A stretch of 64,000 nt of DNA from CAWARU01 sp963805795. Lineage in GTDB: Bacteria; Pseudomonadota; Gammaproteobacteria; UBA6186; Azoamicaceae. The stretch lies in assembly GCA_963805795.1 (NCBI GenBank), contig CAWDVG010000001.1:1240001-1304000 (forward strand), read 5' to 3'. Shown in pieces: positions 9,291-19,112 of the stretch; position 1 is the first letter of the stretch; each line of letters begins with the position of its first letter. The position numbers and the translations under genes are program-made. The notes under the pieces were generated by a model that worked only from the letters and a program-made list of their open reading frames with translations, was not told the DNA's origin and ran no database searches.

Positions 9291-9429
9291 GGGGTCAAAT
9301 CTTCAAATTTCAAAAATTCTCCATTTACATGTGGGCCTCTTATATCCCCTCTTTTCATGAGGAGCCTCTTATACCCTCCTTTTCAAAGGGGGGTAAGGGG
9401 GGATTTTTGAAATTTGAAGATTTGACCCC
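9291..9429. repeat. 139-bp element with perfect 27-bp inverted ends (family B)
   Basis: The left end starts GGGGTCAAATCTTCAAATTT and runs to 9317; the reverse complement ends the element at 9403-9429, a perfect 27-bp match. The interior is rich in CCTCTTATA-type short repeats and pyrimidine runs. It lies between the unknown gene at 8356-9258 and the 3' end of the minus-strand operon ending at 9439. It looks like a small non-autonomous palindromic element. Confidence 0.85.
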
Positions 9430-9438
9430 ATAAACCCC

Positions 9439-9657
9439 TTAAGCCACGACAGTAACCTTCGGCTGGTCACCTGGCGTTTTGGTTTTAGCTTTCATTGACA
9501 CTGCCATTTGCCGTTCTCGAATCAAACGCCATGAAAATTGAAGACCCATCTCATGGTCTTCTTTAATATTACCTGCATAATCCAGAATAAGTGCGACTGT
9601 CTCATTACTCGCATTCACTGGCTCTCTATCTAGAATTCTATGTAAAGCTTCTTTCAT
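9439..9657 (-). CDS. Small unknown protein, last gene of the large-repeat-protein operon
   Basis: 72 residues, mixed charge, no signal or membrane segment, and no family recognised. A GAGG Shine-Dalgarno sequence precedes the ATG. It starts only seven bases after the stop of the 9665-10729 gene, so co-transcription with that gene and the giant gene upstream is likely. The C-terminal third (KAKTKTPGDQPKVTVVA) looks disordered. Confidence 0.55.
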   Translation of the reverse strand: MKEALHRILDREPVNASNETVALILDYAGNIKEDHEMGLQFSWRLIRERQMAVSMKAKTKTPGDQPKVTVVA

Positions 9658-9664
9658 GAAATCC

Positions 9665-10729
9665 TCAGGTGAATAGAATCACCTGCGCATTTGGGATGCT
9701 AAATACGCCCTCTTCTGCATCGGTATGAATTGCATCCACATATTCCCATGGGGCAACACTGCCTAAAGATTGGATGTTATGTTTATAGGGGTAAGATTGA
9801 AAGGTACTCTCAGATGAAAGTAAAGGCAGGTTTAGGCTTTGAGCTCGAAGCAAGGCAAACTTCTCAATAGCAGCCGCTAATAAACCTTGTACAAAACTGG
9901 GATAGAGTTCCTCCATAAAGAGAACTGGAGACTTTGTTTCTTCATCCAACAGGAGTCGAAAAATACTTCGTGCCTCAATTGTACCCGTTTCATCAACAAT
10001 AGTGAGCATACGGTTCTTACCATCCATCACATAGGCCATCAAGCATTTGTTTAAACTGGGATCGCCTTCAACGGACTGACAGCTGCCTTGAACATCGGTT
10101 CCTGCCATAAATAGGTCCCAATAATAGTCCGTATCTCTTATTTTCCAACCTGTCAAATCCAGTTTTTTCTTTTGTGAGTTTAATTGGTTGCGTAATTGTT
10201 TAGAAAGTACTTCGAGATCATTTAGAAATTGATTATGTTGATGTATTTTCTTGATATCCTTTTTTAGGGTACGAACCAGCTGCAATTGAGCCTTTCTAGC
10301 TTCTGTACTTTTTGTGGTCGGATCCGATTCTGCCAATTGAATTAAATGAAGTTGGATATTTAATTGTAAAATTTCATATTGAATTTTCTCATTAATTTCT
10401 GGTTCTTCCAATCCAACACTAACCTTAACGCTTGCCTCAAGATCTTTAAGTTTTTTTTCTAAACTCAACTTAATTTCTTCTTTTTCTTTCGGAACTTTTG
10501 CTTCAAGATAACGTTTGAGTGTTAGATAATCAGCACCTTTCATATGTTGATGTTCAAATATTTTGTTATAAAGGAATTCAGAGTAGTTGATTCGAATCTC
10601 TTTTGGCGTGATCTTATAGTGGTCTATAAAGGTTTGTAAATCCAACTCCTCACCGCTTATCCATAATTCCTTTAACGTTTCTCTACCTAAGAATAAGCTG
10701 CTTAAATGTTGGCTGCTTTCAGAGATCAT
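9665..10729 (-). CDS. Unknown coiled-coil protein coupled to the giant repeat protein
   Basis: 354 residues from the ATG at 10729, or 368 from an upstream ATG at 10771. The N-terminal 90 residues are helical, residues about 90-200 form charged coiled coil, and the C-terminal part holds a compact module beginning DTDYYWDLFMAGTDVQGSC and including TGTIEARSIFRLLLDEE. I have no secure family name for this module. The ATG overlaps the stop of the 2332-residue gene by eleven bases (ATG...TGA), indicating translational coupling. A frameshift splitting one longer protein is an alternative, but the start context makes two proteins more likely. Confidence 0.65.
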   Translation of the reverse strand: MISESSQHLSSLFLGRETLKELWISGEELDLQTFIDHYKITPKEIRINYSEFLYNKIFEHQHMKGADYLTLKRYLEAKVPKEKEEIKLSLEKKLKDLEASVKVSVGLEEPEINEKIQYEILQLNIQLHLIQLAESDPTTKSTEARKAQLQLVRTLKKDIKKIHQHNQFLNDLEVLSKQLRNQLNSQKKKLDLTGWKIRDTDYYWDLFMAGTDVQGSCQSVEGDPSLNKCLMAYVMDGKNRMLTIVDETGTIEARSIFRLLLDEETKSPVLFMEELYPSFVQGLLAAAIEKFALLRAQSLNLPLLSSESTFQSYPYKHNIQSLGSVAPWEYVDAIHTDAEEGVFSIPNAQVILFT

Positions 10730-13700
10730 AGCGTTCTTTAAAGAAAAGGTTTTGCTTGGGAGAAAGCACATTATTGATAAAATTGGAGTAGGTTTTCTTT
10801 AGGGCATCATCTGAAAGCGTATTAATTTTACCCAAGTAGGTATATAAGGCTGATTCGTTTCGTAAACCAGAGAACCCTTCCCCAAAAAATTTCATGGTAT
10901 CGTTATCTACAGCAAATAATTTAGAAAATAACGCTTGTGATTGAGACTTTATCTGATTGTAAGATATTCCCACAAGGTTTTGTAACTCTAGAAGTAATCC
11001 TAAACCTTGAATTAATAACCAATAACTGACTTGTTCCCTTAATTCAGATTCTGAAAGTAACAGATTAAACGCTTCAGAAACTCGGCGTTTAAGATTATTT
11101 AAGCCCTTCTTTTGTCTTTCATAGTGGGCCATAGGATCAAATACGTCTGCTAGATATTTTTCAAGTGAAAAACGCTTGAGGGCAACGGGAGTGCCACAGA
11201 TTTTAATTAAACTCGCATAAGCTTCCAGGAACACCTTTTTCCTTTCTGGGATTTCCATTGGTTTTTGGAGATGATAATTTTCTTTCATCGATTTTAAAAG
11301 TTCTAAAACCTCAGCGCTGTTTTTTTCTGTTTTTAACGATAAAAACTCTTTTTCCATTCGCAGTTTAAGAGCACCCAACGTTTGTTGTTGCCATTCTATC
11401 TGTTTCTTAGGGTCAAATAAATGGCTTAAATAACCCTCTATATTAATTTGTTTAAGGGGGGTTGGTTCTCCCGCCAATTTTATCAATTGTTGATAAGCGG
11501 GAAGGAGCATTTTTTCGCGTTGATCATTAGCCATTTTGCTCTTCGCATCACAGCCTGATTCAAAAATCTTCAACAAGGTTTCAATTTGATTACGTTGTGA
11601 ACTTTTTTGCAACAAAATGATCTTAATTATATCTAATTTCTGAGCACTTGTTAATCTCTGGTAATTGGCTAATTCAACAACAGCACTTACAAAATATCGT
11701 TGATAATACCCTTCTTTATAGGCTGATGGGAGCGAACTTAAAATTTCGCAGGTATCTTTCACATAAGCATTTTGAAAAACTTCCGACTGATCATCGGGAG
11801 ATTCTTCTCTAACGATAAGATTGCTTTTTTTATTGGCTTGCTCCCCCCCCCTTGATCGATGCGGATTGCTCAAGCCTTGCCGTTCACCTTGGCTTTTAAT
11901 ATCAAGACTTTTAGTATCTTGGTTAGTCTTTGGGTCTAAGCTTAGAATAATCTTATAAAGAGGAATTGAAGGGAGCAGCGCGGAGGTTGTTTGTCCCTTC
12001 AGTATTTTACTATAAAGTTTAGGGTCTTTGAATAGATAACTCATGCAGCTATCCGCAACATCCAAGGGAAAATAAACAGATAAAATCTCAAAGTGATGCG
12101 GATTATATATTCGCAGAGCCATAGCAGAAGCTTGATCACTATAAATGGTGTTGATTAATATGCTGGATAATTTATATCGCTTTTTCGGATCTGCAAAATC
12201 CATAATCGCTCTTAATTGCTCTCCAAATTCTTTGGGTTGACTTGGGGGGTTTTTGGTTGTCAGTAAAACCAAGGTCCATAATAAGTAGTCCAACATATTA
12301 TAGAATTTGATAAATGAGTAGCTATCATTGACCCCAAATGCTTGGAGTCGATTTAAACAAGGTGAATAGAAATCATCGGTCCAAAGAATATCGCATATTG
12401 CACGTAACTCAGATAGCCTATCGCATTTAAACTTTTCAATAAGCTCAAGATTATCTATAATCTCATTAGCCTCTTCTGCTATTTCCTTGTCAAACTGCAA
12501 TAATTTCTGAGCAAATAATTTCGCTTCTATGAGGTCATCCGACTCTACAAGATTAAAAGAGGTAAATGACAAGTGAGGGTCTTGTTCAATACTAGATAAA
12601 GCGATATCTAATCTATCTTTAGGAGCCAAATTATAATCTTTAATTGGGCTACCCCATGTAGGTGTGCTAGCTTTAAATCTAAGTTGAGCAATTTCAAGCC
12701 TGAGTGAATAAGTAGTTAAATAATATTTAACCCAAAAATCGACAACTGCGTAACCCTTGGGTTTTGATTGGATATAGGATTGTAAGAGTTCGAAACATTC
12801 TTTCTCTTCTAACTTAAAGGGTATGGGTTTATCAATGGTGTTCGGATTTCCCTTTTGGATACGTAAGTAGAGCTTAGCAAAATTTAAACGACGTTCTTTT
12901 TCCCATCCATCTATGGCAAACTGCTCACTATTACTCCAGAGCTGAACGTCCAGTCCTGGATTTTTTTCTAGATTACTAGCTATTTCCGATAAAATTTTAA
13001 GGTCCAATTTCCATAAATCATTATTCCCTAGTAACAGTTGCTTGACTTTTTTAAGACCCAGTAAGGAATTAAACACAGAGATACATTCGTTGTTTAATTG
13101 ATCCAGCTTGTTATTCATAAGAGTTACACTTTGAAACTTATGTGGGTTGTTGATTAAAATCTCCGTTATGAATTGATGGACTAATTGTGACCCAAGCGTG
13201 CCAAGGTTATTATTCACTAAATCGAGAGATAAAATTTTAGGGTTCTTAATGCCAAGAATAAAAGCCGTGAGCCTTTTCGCCCTGTCTTGAACGACATTGC
13301 TGTCTTTAATGGTTAGCTTAAAGAGCGATTGCCATTTAATGTTCAAATTATTTATGAAGGCAACAATGTCTTGTAACGCGCCATCTTGAAATTTGCTAAG
13401 GTCAATGGACATGGATTGTAGTTGTTCTGGCCATTTCTCATTAAAAGTCTTTTGCAGCTGCATTAAATTTTGGCTAGAAAAATCTAGCTGATTAATGTCT
13501 AAATCATAAAGATTATGGGTTGATGATGTGGCCATAAATTGAACAAGGTGGGGACGTTTTTCTTTCTCACCAGGTATTAGCAAACAATTTTGAATTAAAC
13601 TGGACAAGTGCCATGCCACATTATCGTTATTATTTAAAAACTCCGTAAATAGCATTTTATATTGTTCAATGCTCAAAGGAAAGGGTAAAAAAGGCTCACT

Positions 13701-16700
13701 GCGAGAAACACCAGATATTCCTAGAAGAGCCAATGCATTTCTAGCAATTGTCAAACGATCCTCTTCATTAAATGCTTCTATTTTTTGTTTGTCTTCCGCA
13801 GAGAATATTGCATTAAGGGATACATGAAAATTAGGTTTTGAAAATTTTACAATGGCTCCTATTTCTTCTATCCTTTGGGTGTCGAATTTTAACTTTAGAT
13901 CGGGCGTTAATTCCAATCGCATAAATACTTTGTGTTTAGCGATTGTCCTTATTAAGTTTTTTAACTCTACAAATGATAAACTTTCTAGGGAAACGCTAGA
14001 TAAGGATAAAGAAGATATTTTGGGATTCTTTAGAGCCTCAGCGAGTTTCAATAATAACTTGATTTTTTCAGATACTTCTTTGTTGTTCGTATTTGAATCT
14101 TTTACATTTAAACCTGTCTGGTATTGAGTGTTAATTTTTATTCGATTCATCCAATCTGCAAGCCAAGAAACATTTTCTAATGTGAGGGTATTGATGTCAA
14201 TATTGATTGAGTTGAGATTAGTATATGATTTTACAGAAAGCGTTCTCAAGATCTCTGCTCTTTCAGAATCTGAAAAATCTATTGATTCAAGCGTTAAGCT
14301 TACTGTTTTAGAAGATTGAATGTCTGATAAAACCATTTGTTTTGAAATAGGTTTTAAAAGATCTTCACGTTTTTCATTGGCTAACAAGAGGCAGTATTGA
14401 GCGACATACAATAATGCTCCTGCTTTTTCAGGGTTCTCCTTAATGAAGTTCGAAAATAATTCCTGATAGATTTTAATGGGCAATGGTTGAGGAACAATGG
14501 AGGTATAAATATGGTGATTAGATAAGGATAGACCTAACAGGACCTTTTCAGCGGTTAAAGTAAGCGCTTGTCTAATTTCGTCTTCTGTTTTAGCTTTGTT
14601 GTCAAAAATTTGCTCATGACCTTGCCAAAAATGAATATTCTTGTTGAGATTCTTAAGAGATATGGTTTTTTTAATTTGATTAGCCAATTCGATAAGACTC
14701 TTAAGATCTAGTTTTTCCAAGTTACAGCTATTAAAATAAATGTTTAGAGTAGTTTTATGCTCAACTAGACTTCCCATCAGTAGTTTTAGGCTGTCAAAAT
14801 CAATTTTATCAAGGACAATATTATTGAAGCAAATATTAATCCATTCGGCTTGATCTAAGGTTTGAAGTAAGCTTAAAAATATTTTAATACGCTCTGAAGT
14901 TCCTTTCAAATCAGTGCGACTGTCATTAATATGTAGATTTAGGAAATGTTTGCCAGATGAGTTTGTGTTTGCAAGTTTATTAAGTATCATCGAGAGGGGT
15001 TCGACCAAATCAGGTTTTAAATTTCCAAGATCTAGTTTCGCATTATTAATTTCGTTAAAATGTTTCGTGGGGACTCGAGTTTGTAATTCAATCAATTCCG
15101 CTGCCGTCCATTCAAATTGATCCAGTTCTAACATTGAACACTGAGGTGTGGACAGCTTTGCACATAAAGTTTGTTTTAATAAAGGCTTTGACAATAACTC
15201 ACGATTTTCTCCAGGTGATAAGACACAATTGTCAACGAGTGTTTTTATCATGTATAGTTGTTTTGGATTTTCTTTTATAAAGTTGGAAAACAATTCTATC
15301 AGTTGTTTAATACTCAAAGGAAAGGGTACAAAAGGGCTGTTAACGTCGGAATTTGCCATCGACCAATTAATGAGTGACTTCGAAGCAAATTGCATTAGAA
15401 CTTCAGCTTCAGCCTTCTCCGTTTTTCCAGCTAAATAACCTTTAAATTCGTCTTCAAGCCATAAACCAAATACAGTAAAGTAGTACTGAGTTGGGTTTAG
15501 AGCTATAAAATCTTGTTTAATTTTCTTTATTTCAGATAATTGTTTAATATCTAAATTTATTAAGCGACAAGATGAGAATAATACATGTGGAAACTTATTA
15601 TGTTGTATTATAGCGCGCATAAATGATAATAATTCATTAAACTCAAGCTTGTCTAATCCAATATTTCCTAGCCTTAGGTTAATATATGGGTGTGTGATTT
15701 TTAGAAGAACACTCAAAAGCAATTTAATTGTTTCAGATGTTTCTTTATTCTCGATATCAGTACAATCAATATACAGCTCGAAATAGTTCTTTGTAGGTAA
15801 AGCATTGATCAAATCTGTCAGACTCTCTAGGGTTTCATTTTTAAAATTTGCCAGATCTAAATTAATATTACGAAGGTTTGGCAATGATGTGTTCTTAATC
15901 GTAGTCTGTAAGGTGGAAAGCTCTGCTGTTGTCCAACCGAGATTTGCGATATCCAAAGATAAACATTTGCCAATAGAAACTTCTGTTAATAATTTTTGTT
16001 TTAAAATTGAATTTAATAATGGCTCTCGCTTTTCTGAAGGATCTAAAAGACATACCTCCGCCAAAGGCTTCACAAAAGATGCTCTTTCTGGATTTTCTTT
16101 CATAAATTTTGTGAGCAATTCAAGATATTGATTTATTTTCAAGGAATAGGGTATAAACGGGGTTTGGTTTATCCAGGCAGGCTGACTTTGCATGGAAAGA
16201 CTGATAAGCGATTTTGAAGCCCATTGCATCAGTTCTTCTGCTTCACCCTTCTCTGTTTTTCCAGCGAAAAAGTGTGAAAACTCCTGTGGTTGCCACAAGC
16301 TGACAGATTTATCAAGGGTGTCTCCGGATGCTGCGCTTAATGCACCACCCGATGCACCGCTATATGAACTGCTTTTGGTACCGTTTATCGTTTGTTTTAA
16401 TTCAGTTAGACTTTTAAAATCCAATGATACTAAACCACAACCCCTAAACATAGATTGATGTATGGTTTTATGATGAGCAATTGCACAAAAAAGTTTTTTC
16501 AATACATCTATGCTTGCTTTATTAAGAAAGACATCAGAAATCGATAGAGATGTACACTTTGGATTCTGGATGGCATCAACCAATGTGGTGAGTTTGTATA
16601 AAGATTCGGATACTTCCTTGAGATCGAGCGATGAACTGCTAATGTTTAGAGCAAAATTAAGGATGGTTGGGGGAAGCGGAATATTATTAATGAAACGAAC

Positions 16701-17717
16701 AATGGCGGCAGTATTTTCTGGGTTTAACTTAGACAAATCGATATCGATACCACTTGAATAATAATCTTTAAATTGTTTTTCATTTAGGGTTTTCAATAAT
16801 GCATCCAATTCTTTGCTAGAATATTCATATTTTCCAAGATCAAAGTGAGCATAAGTACTTAGGCCCATCTTCATAAGATGCAATGGTTTTAAGAGATCTG
16901 CTTTGTTTTCATTTGGATGGAGACGACAATTTTCCTCCAAGTTATTAATAGTCTTAGATGTATTAGGGTACTGTTTCATAGAATCTGTAAATATATCTAA
17001 ATACTCTCTAATAGTAAGGGCAAAAGGGACTAAGGGTAAATTCCGAGAGTCAGAAGCGTAATTCATCGTGTAAATGTTTAACAAAGCTTTTCTTGCAATT
17101 AAAACTTTATCCTCAACAGCTTGTTTTTGCGCAGTCGCGGTTGGCTCTAACTGAGTATATTCTTCTTCTCGATCCCACAATGTAAGCGAAAGATAGGATC
17201 TAGATTCACGTTCTTTTACAGCAATCTCGACTAGTTCATTAATTTTTTTAATGTCCATTTTCCATAATTTAGAGCCCTTAAAGGTGCTGGTTATGATGGT
17301 TTTGCTTTTTGAGAGCGTTAGCACTAAACTTTTAAGTTGATTAAAATCTATTTTATCTGCAAGATTATTGAGTTCTAACCAGCTAATTATAGGATTTTTT
17401 AAATTTTCTATGAAAAGTATCAATCGTGCAAAACTCTCATGAGTTAATTTAGAATCGCTGATTTCTATGCGGGGAATTGAATTGCTATTGAATGTAATAC
17501 TATTCAATAACTCAGATACCGCAAGCATTGTCACGCTATCTAATTCTGCAATATCTATATCCAGAGATCGAATACAATCATAGTGTGCCTCTAGCATCGC
17601 TTTTTTTAGCTGGCTGATCTTATCAGTATTTAAAGCTAATCCGTTCAATGAATAAAAGAGTTCACGTTTGGAAATTTTATCTAGAATCTCTTTGAATAAT
17701 TCATCGGCTGGGGTCAT
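10719..17717 (-). CDS. Giant protein with six ~280-residue leucine-rich-like repeat units
   Basis: 2332 residues. Six copies of a module recur at roughly residues 227, 522, 797, 1075, 1344 and 1632, each marked by a core such as FVPFPLSIKQ or FLPFPLSIEQ, then an ExFxxFIKENP helix, a NCxLxPxEKR segment and a following LRR-like stretch (SLxLxxxxLxxLxFxELxxLI). The C-terminal 500 residues are different and helical, with two related segments around LKQINIEGYLSHLFDP and LKRFSLEKYLADVFDP. No signal peptide. A 9-G run lies at about residue 1957. Such architecture suggests a large protein-binding scaffold or effector (inference). It heads an operon of three genes. Confidence 0.75.
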   Translation of the reverse strand: MTPADELFKEILDKISKRELFYSLNGLALNTDKISQLKKAMLEAHYDCIRSLDIDIAELDSVTMLAVSELLNSITFNSNSIPRIEISDSKLTHESFARLILFIENLKNPIISWLELNNLADKIDFNQLKSLVLTLSKSKTIITSTFKGSKLWKMDIKKINELVEIAVKERESRSYLSLTLWDREEEYTQLEPTATAQKQAVEDKVLIARKALLNIYTMNYASDSRNLPLVPFALTIREYLDIFTDSMKQYPNTSKTINNLEENCRLHPNENKADLLKPLHLMKMGLSTYAHFDLGKYEYSSKELDALLKTLNEKQFKDYYSSGIDIDLSKLNPENTAAIVRFINNIPLPPTILNFALNISSSSLDLKEVSESLYKLTTLVDAIQNPKCTSLSISDVFLNKASIDVLKKLFCAIAHHKTIHQSMFRGCGLVSLDFKSLTELKQTINGTKSSSYSGASGGALSAASGDTLDKSVSLWQPQEFSHFFAGKTEKGEAEELMQWASKSLISLSMQSQPAWINQTPFIPYSLKINQYLELLTKFMKENPERASFVKPLAEVCLLDPSEKREPLLNSILKQKLLTEVSIGKCLSLDIANLGWTTAELSTLQTTIKNTSLPNLRNINLDLANFKNETLESLTDLINALPTKNYFELYIDCTDIENKETSETIKLLLSVLLKITHPYINLRLGNIGLDKLEFNELLSFMRAIIQHNKFPHVLFSSCRLINLDIKQLSEIKKIKQDFIALNPTQYYFTVFGLWLEDEFKGYLAGKTEKAEAEVLMQFASKSLINWSMANSDVNSPFVPFPLSIKQLIELFSNFIKENPKQLYMIKTLVDNCVLSPGENRELLSKPLLKQTLCAKLSTPQCSMLELDQFEWTAAELIELQTRVPTKHFNEINNAKLDLGNLKPDLVEPLSMILNKLANTNSSGKHFLNLHINDSRTDLKGTSERIKIFLSLLQTLDQAEWINICFNNIVLDKIDFDSLKLLMGSLVEHKTTLNIYFNSCNLEKLDLKSLIELANQIKKTISLKNLNKNIHFWQGHEQIFDNKAKTEDEIRQALTLTAEKVLLGLSLSNHHIYTSIVPQPLPIKIYQELFSNFIKENPEKAGALLYVAQYCLLLANEKREDLLKPISKQMVLSDIQSSKTVSLTLESIDFSDSERAEILRTLSVKSYTNLNSINIDINTLTLENVSWLADWMNRIKINTQYQTGLNVKDSNTNNKEVSEKIKLLLKLAEALKNPKISSLSLSSVSLESLSFVELKNLIRTIAKHKVFMRLELTPDLKLKFDTQRIEEIGAIVKFSKPNFHVSLNAIFSAEDKQKIEAFNEEDRLTIARNALALLGISGVSRSEPFLPFPLSIEQYKMLFTEFLNNNDNVAWHLSSLIQNCLLIPGEKEKRPHLVQFMATSSTHNLYDLDINQLDFSSQNLMQLQKTFNEKWPEQLQSMSIDLSKFQDGALQDIVAFINNLNIKWQSLFKLTIKDSNVVQDRAKRLTAFILGIKNPKILSLDLVNNNLGTLGSQLVHQFITEILINNPHKFQSVTLMNNKLDQLNNECISVFNSLLGLKKVKQLLLGNNDLWKLDLKILSEIASNLEKNPGLDVQLWSNSEQFAIDGWEKERRLNFAKLYLRIQKGNPNTIDKPIPFKLEEKECFELLQSYIQSKPKGYAVVDFWVKYYLTTYSLRLEIAQLRFKASTPTWGSPIKDYNLAPKDRLDIALSSIEQDPHLSFTSFNLVESDDLIEAKLFAQKLLQFDKEIAEEANEIIDNLELIEKFKCDRLSELRAICDILWTDDFYSPCLNRLQAFGVNDSYSFIKFYNMLDYLLWTLVLLTTKNPPSQPKEFGEQLRAIMDFADPKKRYKLSSILINTIYSDQASAMALRIYNPHHFEILSVYFPLDVADSCMSYLFKDPKLYSKILKGQTTSALLPSIPLYKIILSLDPKTNQDTKSLDIKSQGERQGLSNPHRSRGGEQANKKSNLIVREESPDDQSEVFQNAYVKDTCEILSSLPSAYKEGYYQRYFVSAVVELANYQRLTSAQKLDIIKIILLQKSSQRNQIETLLKIFESGCDAKSKMANDQREKMLLPAYQQLIKLAGEPTPLKQINIEGYLSHLFDPKKQIEWQQQTLGALKLRMEKEFLSLKTEKNSAEVLELLKSMKENYHLQKPMEIPERKKVFLEAYASLIKICGTPVALKRFSLEKYLADVFDPMAHYERQKKGLNNLKRRVSEAFNLLLSESELREQVSYWLLIQGLGLLLELQNLVGISYNQIKSQSQALFSKLFAVDNDTMKFFGEGFSGLRNESALYTYLGKINTLSDDALKKTYSNFINNVLSPKQNLFFKERYDL
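11843..11851. repeat. 9-bp homopolymer C tract (G tract in the giant gene)
   Basis: Nine consecutive C on the plus strand, read as G in the coding sequence of the giant protein (RSRGGEQ). Such a run is rare in this AT-rich DNA. A one-base slip would cut off about the last 375 residues and uncouple the downstream gene. A second tract of the same length lies at 42964-42972. Confidence 0.7.
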
Positions 17718-18114
17718 TTTATGCTCCTACCTATAATAAAATATTAATACAAAAAATTATCTAACCAGTTCAACATAACCTGTTAAGCAGAAAAGTTGTC
17801 ATTTCAACGTAGACTTTCACTTTTTATTAGTAAACTAGTATTCTTCAATATTTGATACCTACAAAAAAATTGAAAGTATCCCAACAAAAAGCAAGTCAAC
17901 TTTGTTTTAAAATATATGATAACCATAATTTAGATATCAAAGACTAACATGCTTGTCGGGTATAGGCAAATTCTACCTTCTAAAAGAGTTGAATTGTCTC
18001 AAAAAAGAGCAATCCATTGGCAACAATTTCGTGAAGTTGTTACAAATATTTTTAAGTTATGCGTCTGATTAAATATATAGTTTTACAGCAACAATTTTAG
18101 TGAAAAAAGGCTTA
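17718..18114. other. Intergenic region upstream of the giant gene
   Basis: About 400 AT-rich bases. It probably contains the promoter of the minus-strand giant gene, but I cannot single one out. A 39-codon plus-strand frame (17949-18068) has no clear ribosome binding site and no recognised product. No other gene seen. Confidence 0.4.
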
Positions 18115-18153
18115 CTCCATTCGATATTCTAGAATCAAGAATATCGAATGGAG
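18115..18153. terminator. Hairpin downstream of the PP-loop gene
   Basis: Perfect 16-bp arms (CTCCATTCGATATTCT and its complement) with a seven-base loop, ending eight bases before the stop end of the minus-strand gene at 18162. On the minus strand it is followed by AAGCC...TTTTTTC rather than an immediate clean T run, so it may be a terminator or another mobile palindrome. Confidence 0.55.
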
Positions 18154-18161
18154 GGGGACCC

Positions 18162-19034
18162 CTATATACCACAACCAAAATGATTCCCGCAGCCTCGATA
18201 AAATAAATCAAGATAGGTTTCATCTAAATTTTTCAAATTATTATTTTTCAATTCATTTTCTGCCGTTTCCCTAACCTCTTTAATGAATTCAATGATCCCC
18301 TTTGAATGTATTTTTGACAGGTCCAAAGATTCCGTCAAAGAAGAAGATAAAGTAGACTCTATTATTTGTTCCAGCTCTTCCATTTTCCTGATATCTACTC
18401 CCCCCAAACGTAAGAGATCGGATTGGGTACTATTAACACATAGAGCACATTCAAACGTTCGATGATTAAGCGGCTCAAATCCTGCACGAGCTAATAATGC
18501 ATCACGTTCTGTCGTTTCAAGTTCTGATATAGGATGCCAGACCGTTCTATCGTTGTGAAATTCACATTTGTCTATCCACTCTGGAATTGTTGTATGCGCT
18601 TTTGCGGCAGCTTTACGTTTTGCAATAAGAATGATGGCTTGGCAATGCGGATCCCAAGTATCCAACCAATCTAAAAAAGGAAGACCTTTTAATAAAGCAG
18701 AACACCATTGAAACTTTGTACTCGGAAATTCGCCCCGTCCTTTTACTGCCTCAGCGAAAGTAATAGGAGACACAATTGTTGAGGTTTTAAAGCCACAGGC
18801 ACGCGCATGAGCCTCCCCTAGTTGCTGGCGAGCCAACCAATTTTCTGCTGCAAAACCGGTATCAATGGTAACAACTTCAACTAGTTTTAAATTTGCTTCA
18901 AAGGCCCATTGGGCCATGGCAATGCTGTCGTCCCCATAATGGCTACGAATAATGAGAGGTCTATTATTCATATTATCCAAACTGTGAATATTATGAATGT
19001 TGCGAATATTGGGAATGTTTGGAATATTATTCAT
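18162..19034 (-). CDS. PP-loop ATPase of the PAPS reductase/ATP sulfurylase-like family
   Basis: Up to 290 residues. RSHYGDDSIAMAQWA resembles the PP-loop region, followed by VEVVTIDTGF and a KFQWCSALLKGLP segment as in phosphoadenosine-phosphosulfate reductase relatives. Cysteine pairs occur late (FECALCVNS and RGCGNHFGCG), possibly binding metal. The N-terminal 20 residues are a low-complexity NIPNIRNIHN repeat encoded by tandem 9-mers; a start at ATG 18971 (MNNRPLIIRS) would exclude it and neither start has a strong ribosome site. No cysteine biosynthesis genes are nearby, so a nucleotide- or tRNA-modifying role is as likely as sulfate reduction. Confidence 0.7.
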   Translation of the reverse strand: MNNIPNIPNIRNIHNIHSLDNMNNRPLIIRSHYGDDSIAMAQWAFEANLKLVEVVTIDTGFAAENWLARQQLGEAHARACGFKTSTIVSPITFAEAVKGRGEFPSTKFQWCSALLKGLPFLDWLDTWDPHCQAIILIAKRKAAAKAHTTIPEWIDKCEFHNDRTVWHPISELETTERDALLARAGFEPLNHRTFECALCVNSTQSDLLRLGGVDIRKMEELEQIIESTLSSSLTESLDLSKIHSKGIIEFIKEVRETAENELKNNNLKNLDETYLDLFYRGCGNHFGCGI

Positions 19035-19112
19035 GACATTAAATAGTTAATATTAAAGCCAAAATTCTATTAAATGCTATAAAATTCTGGCGTTATCCTT
19101 AAGGCCTGTTAA

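Noticed and set aside
13852..16761. Several plus-strand frames within the giant minus-strand gene
   Set aside because: They mirror the six repeats of the minus-strand protein in the opposite strand, and have no ribosome sites or known features.
17949..18068. A 39-codon plus-strand frame upstream of the giant gene
   Set aside because: No ribosome site, no recognisable features, and an alternative frame over the same bases looks equally likely.
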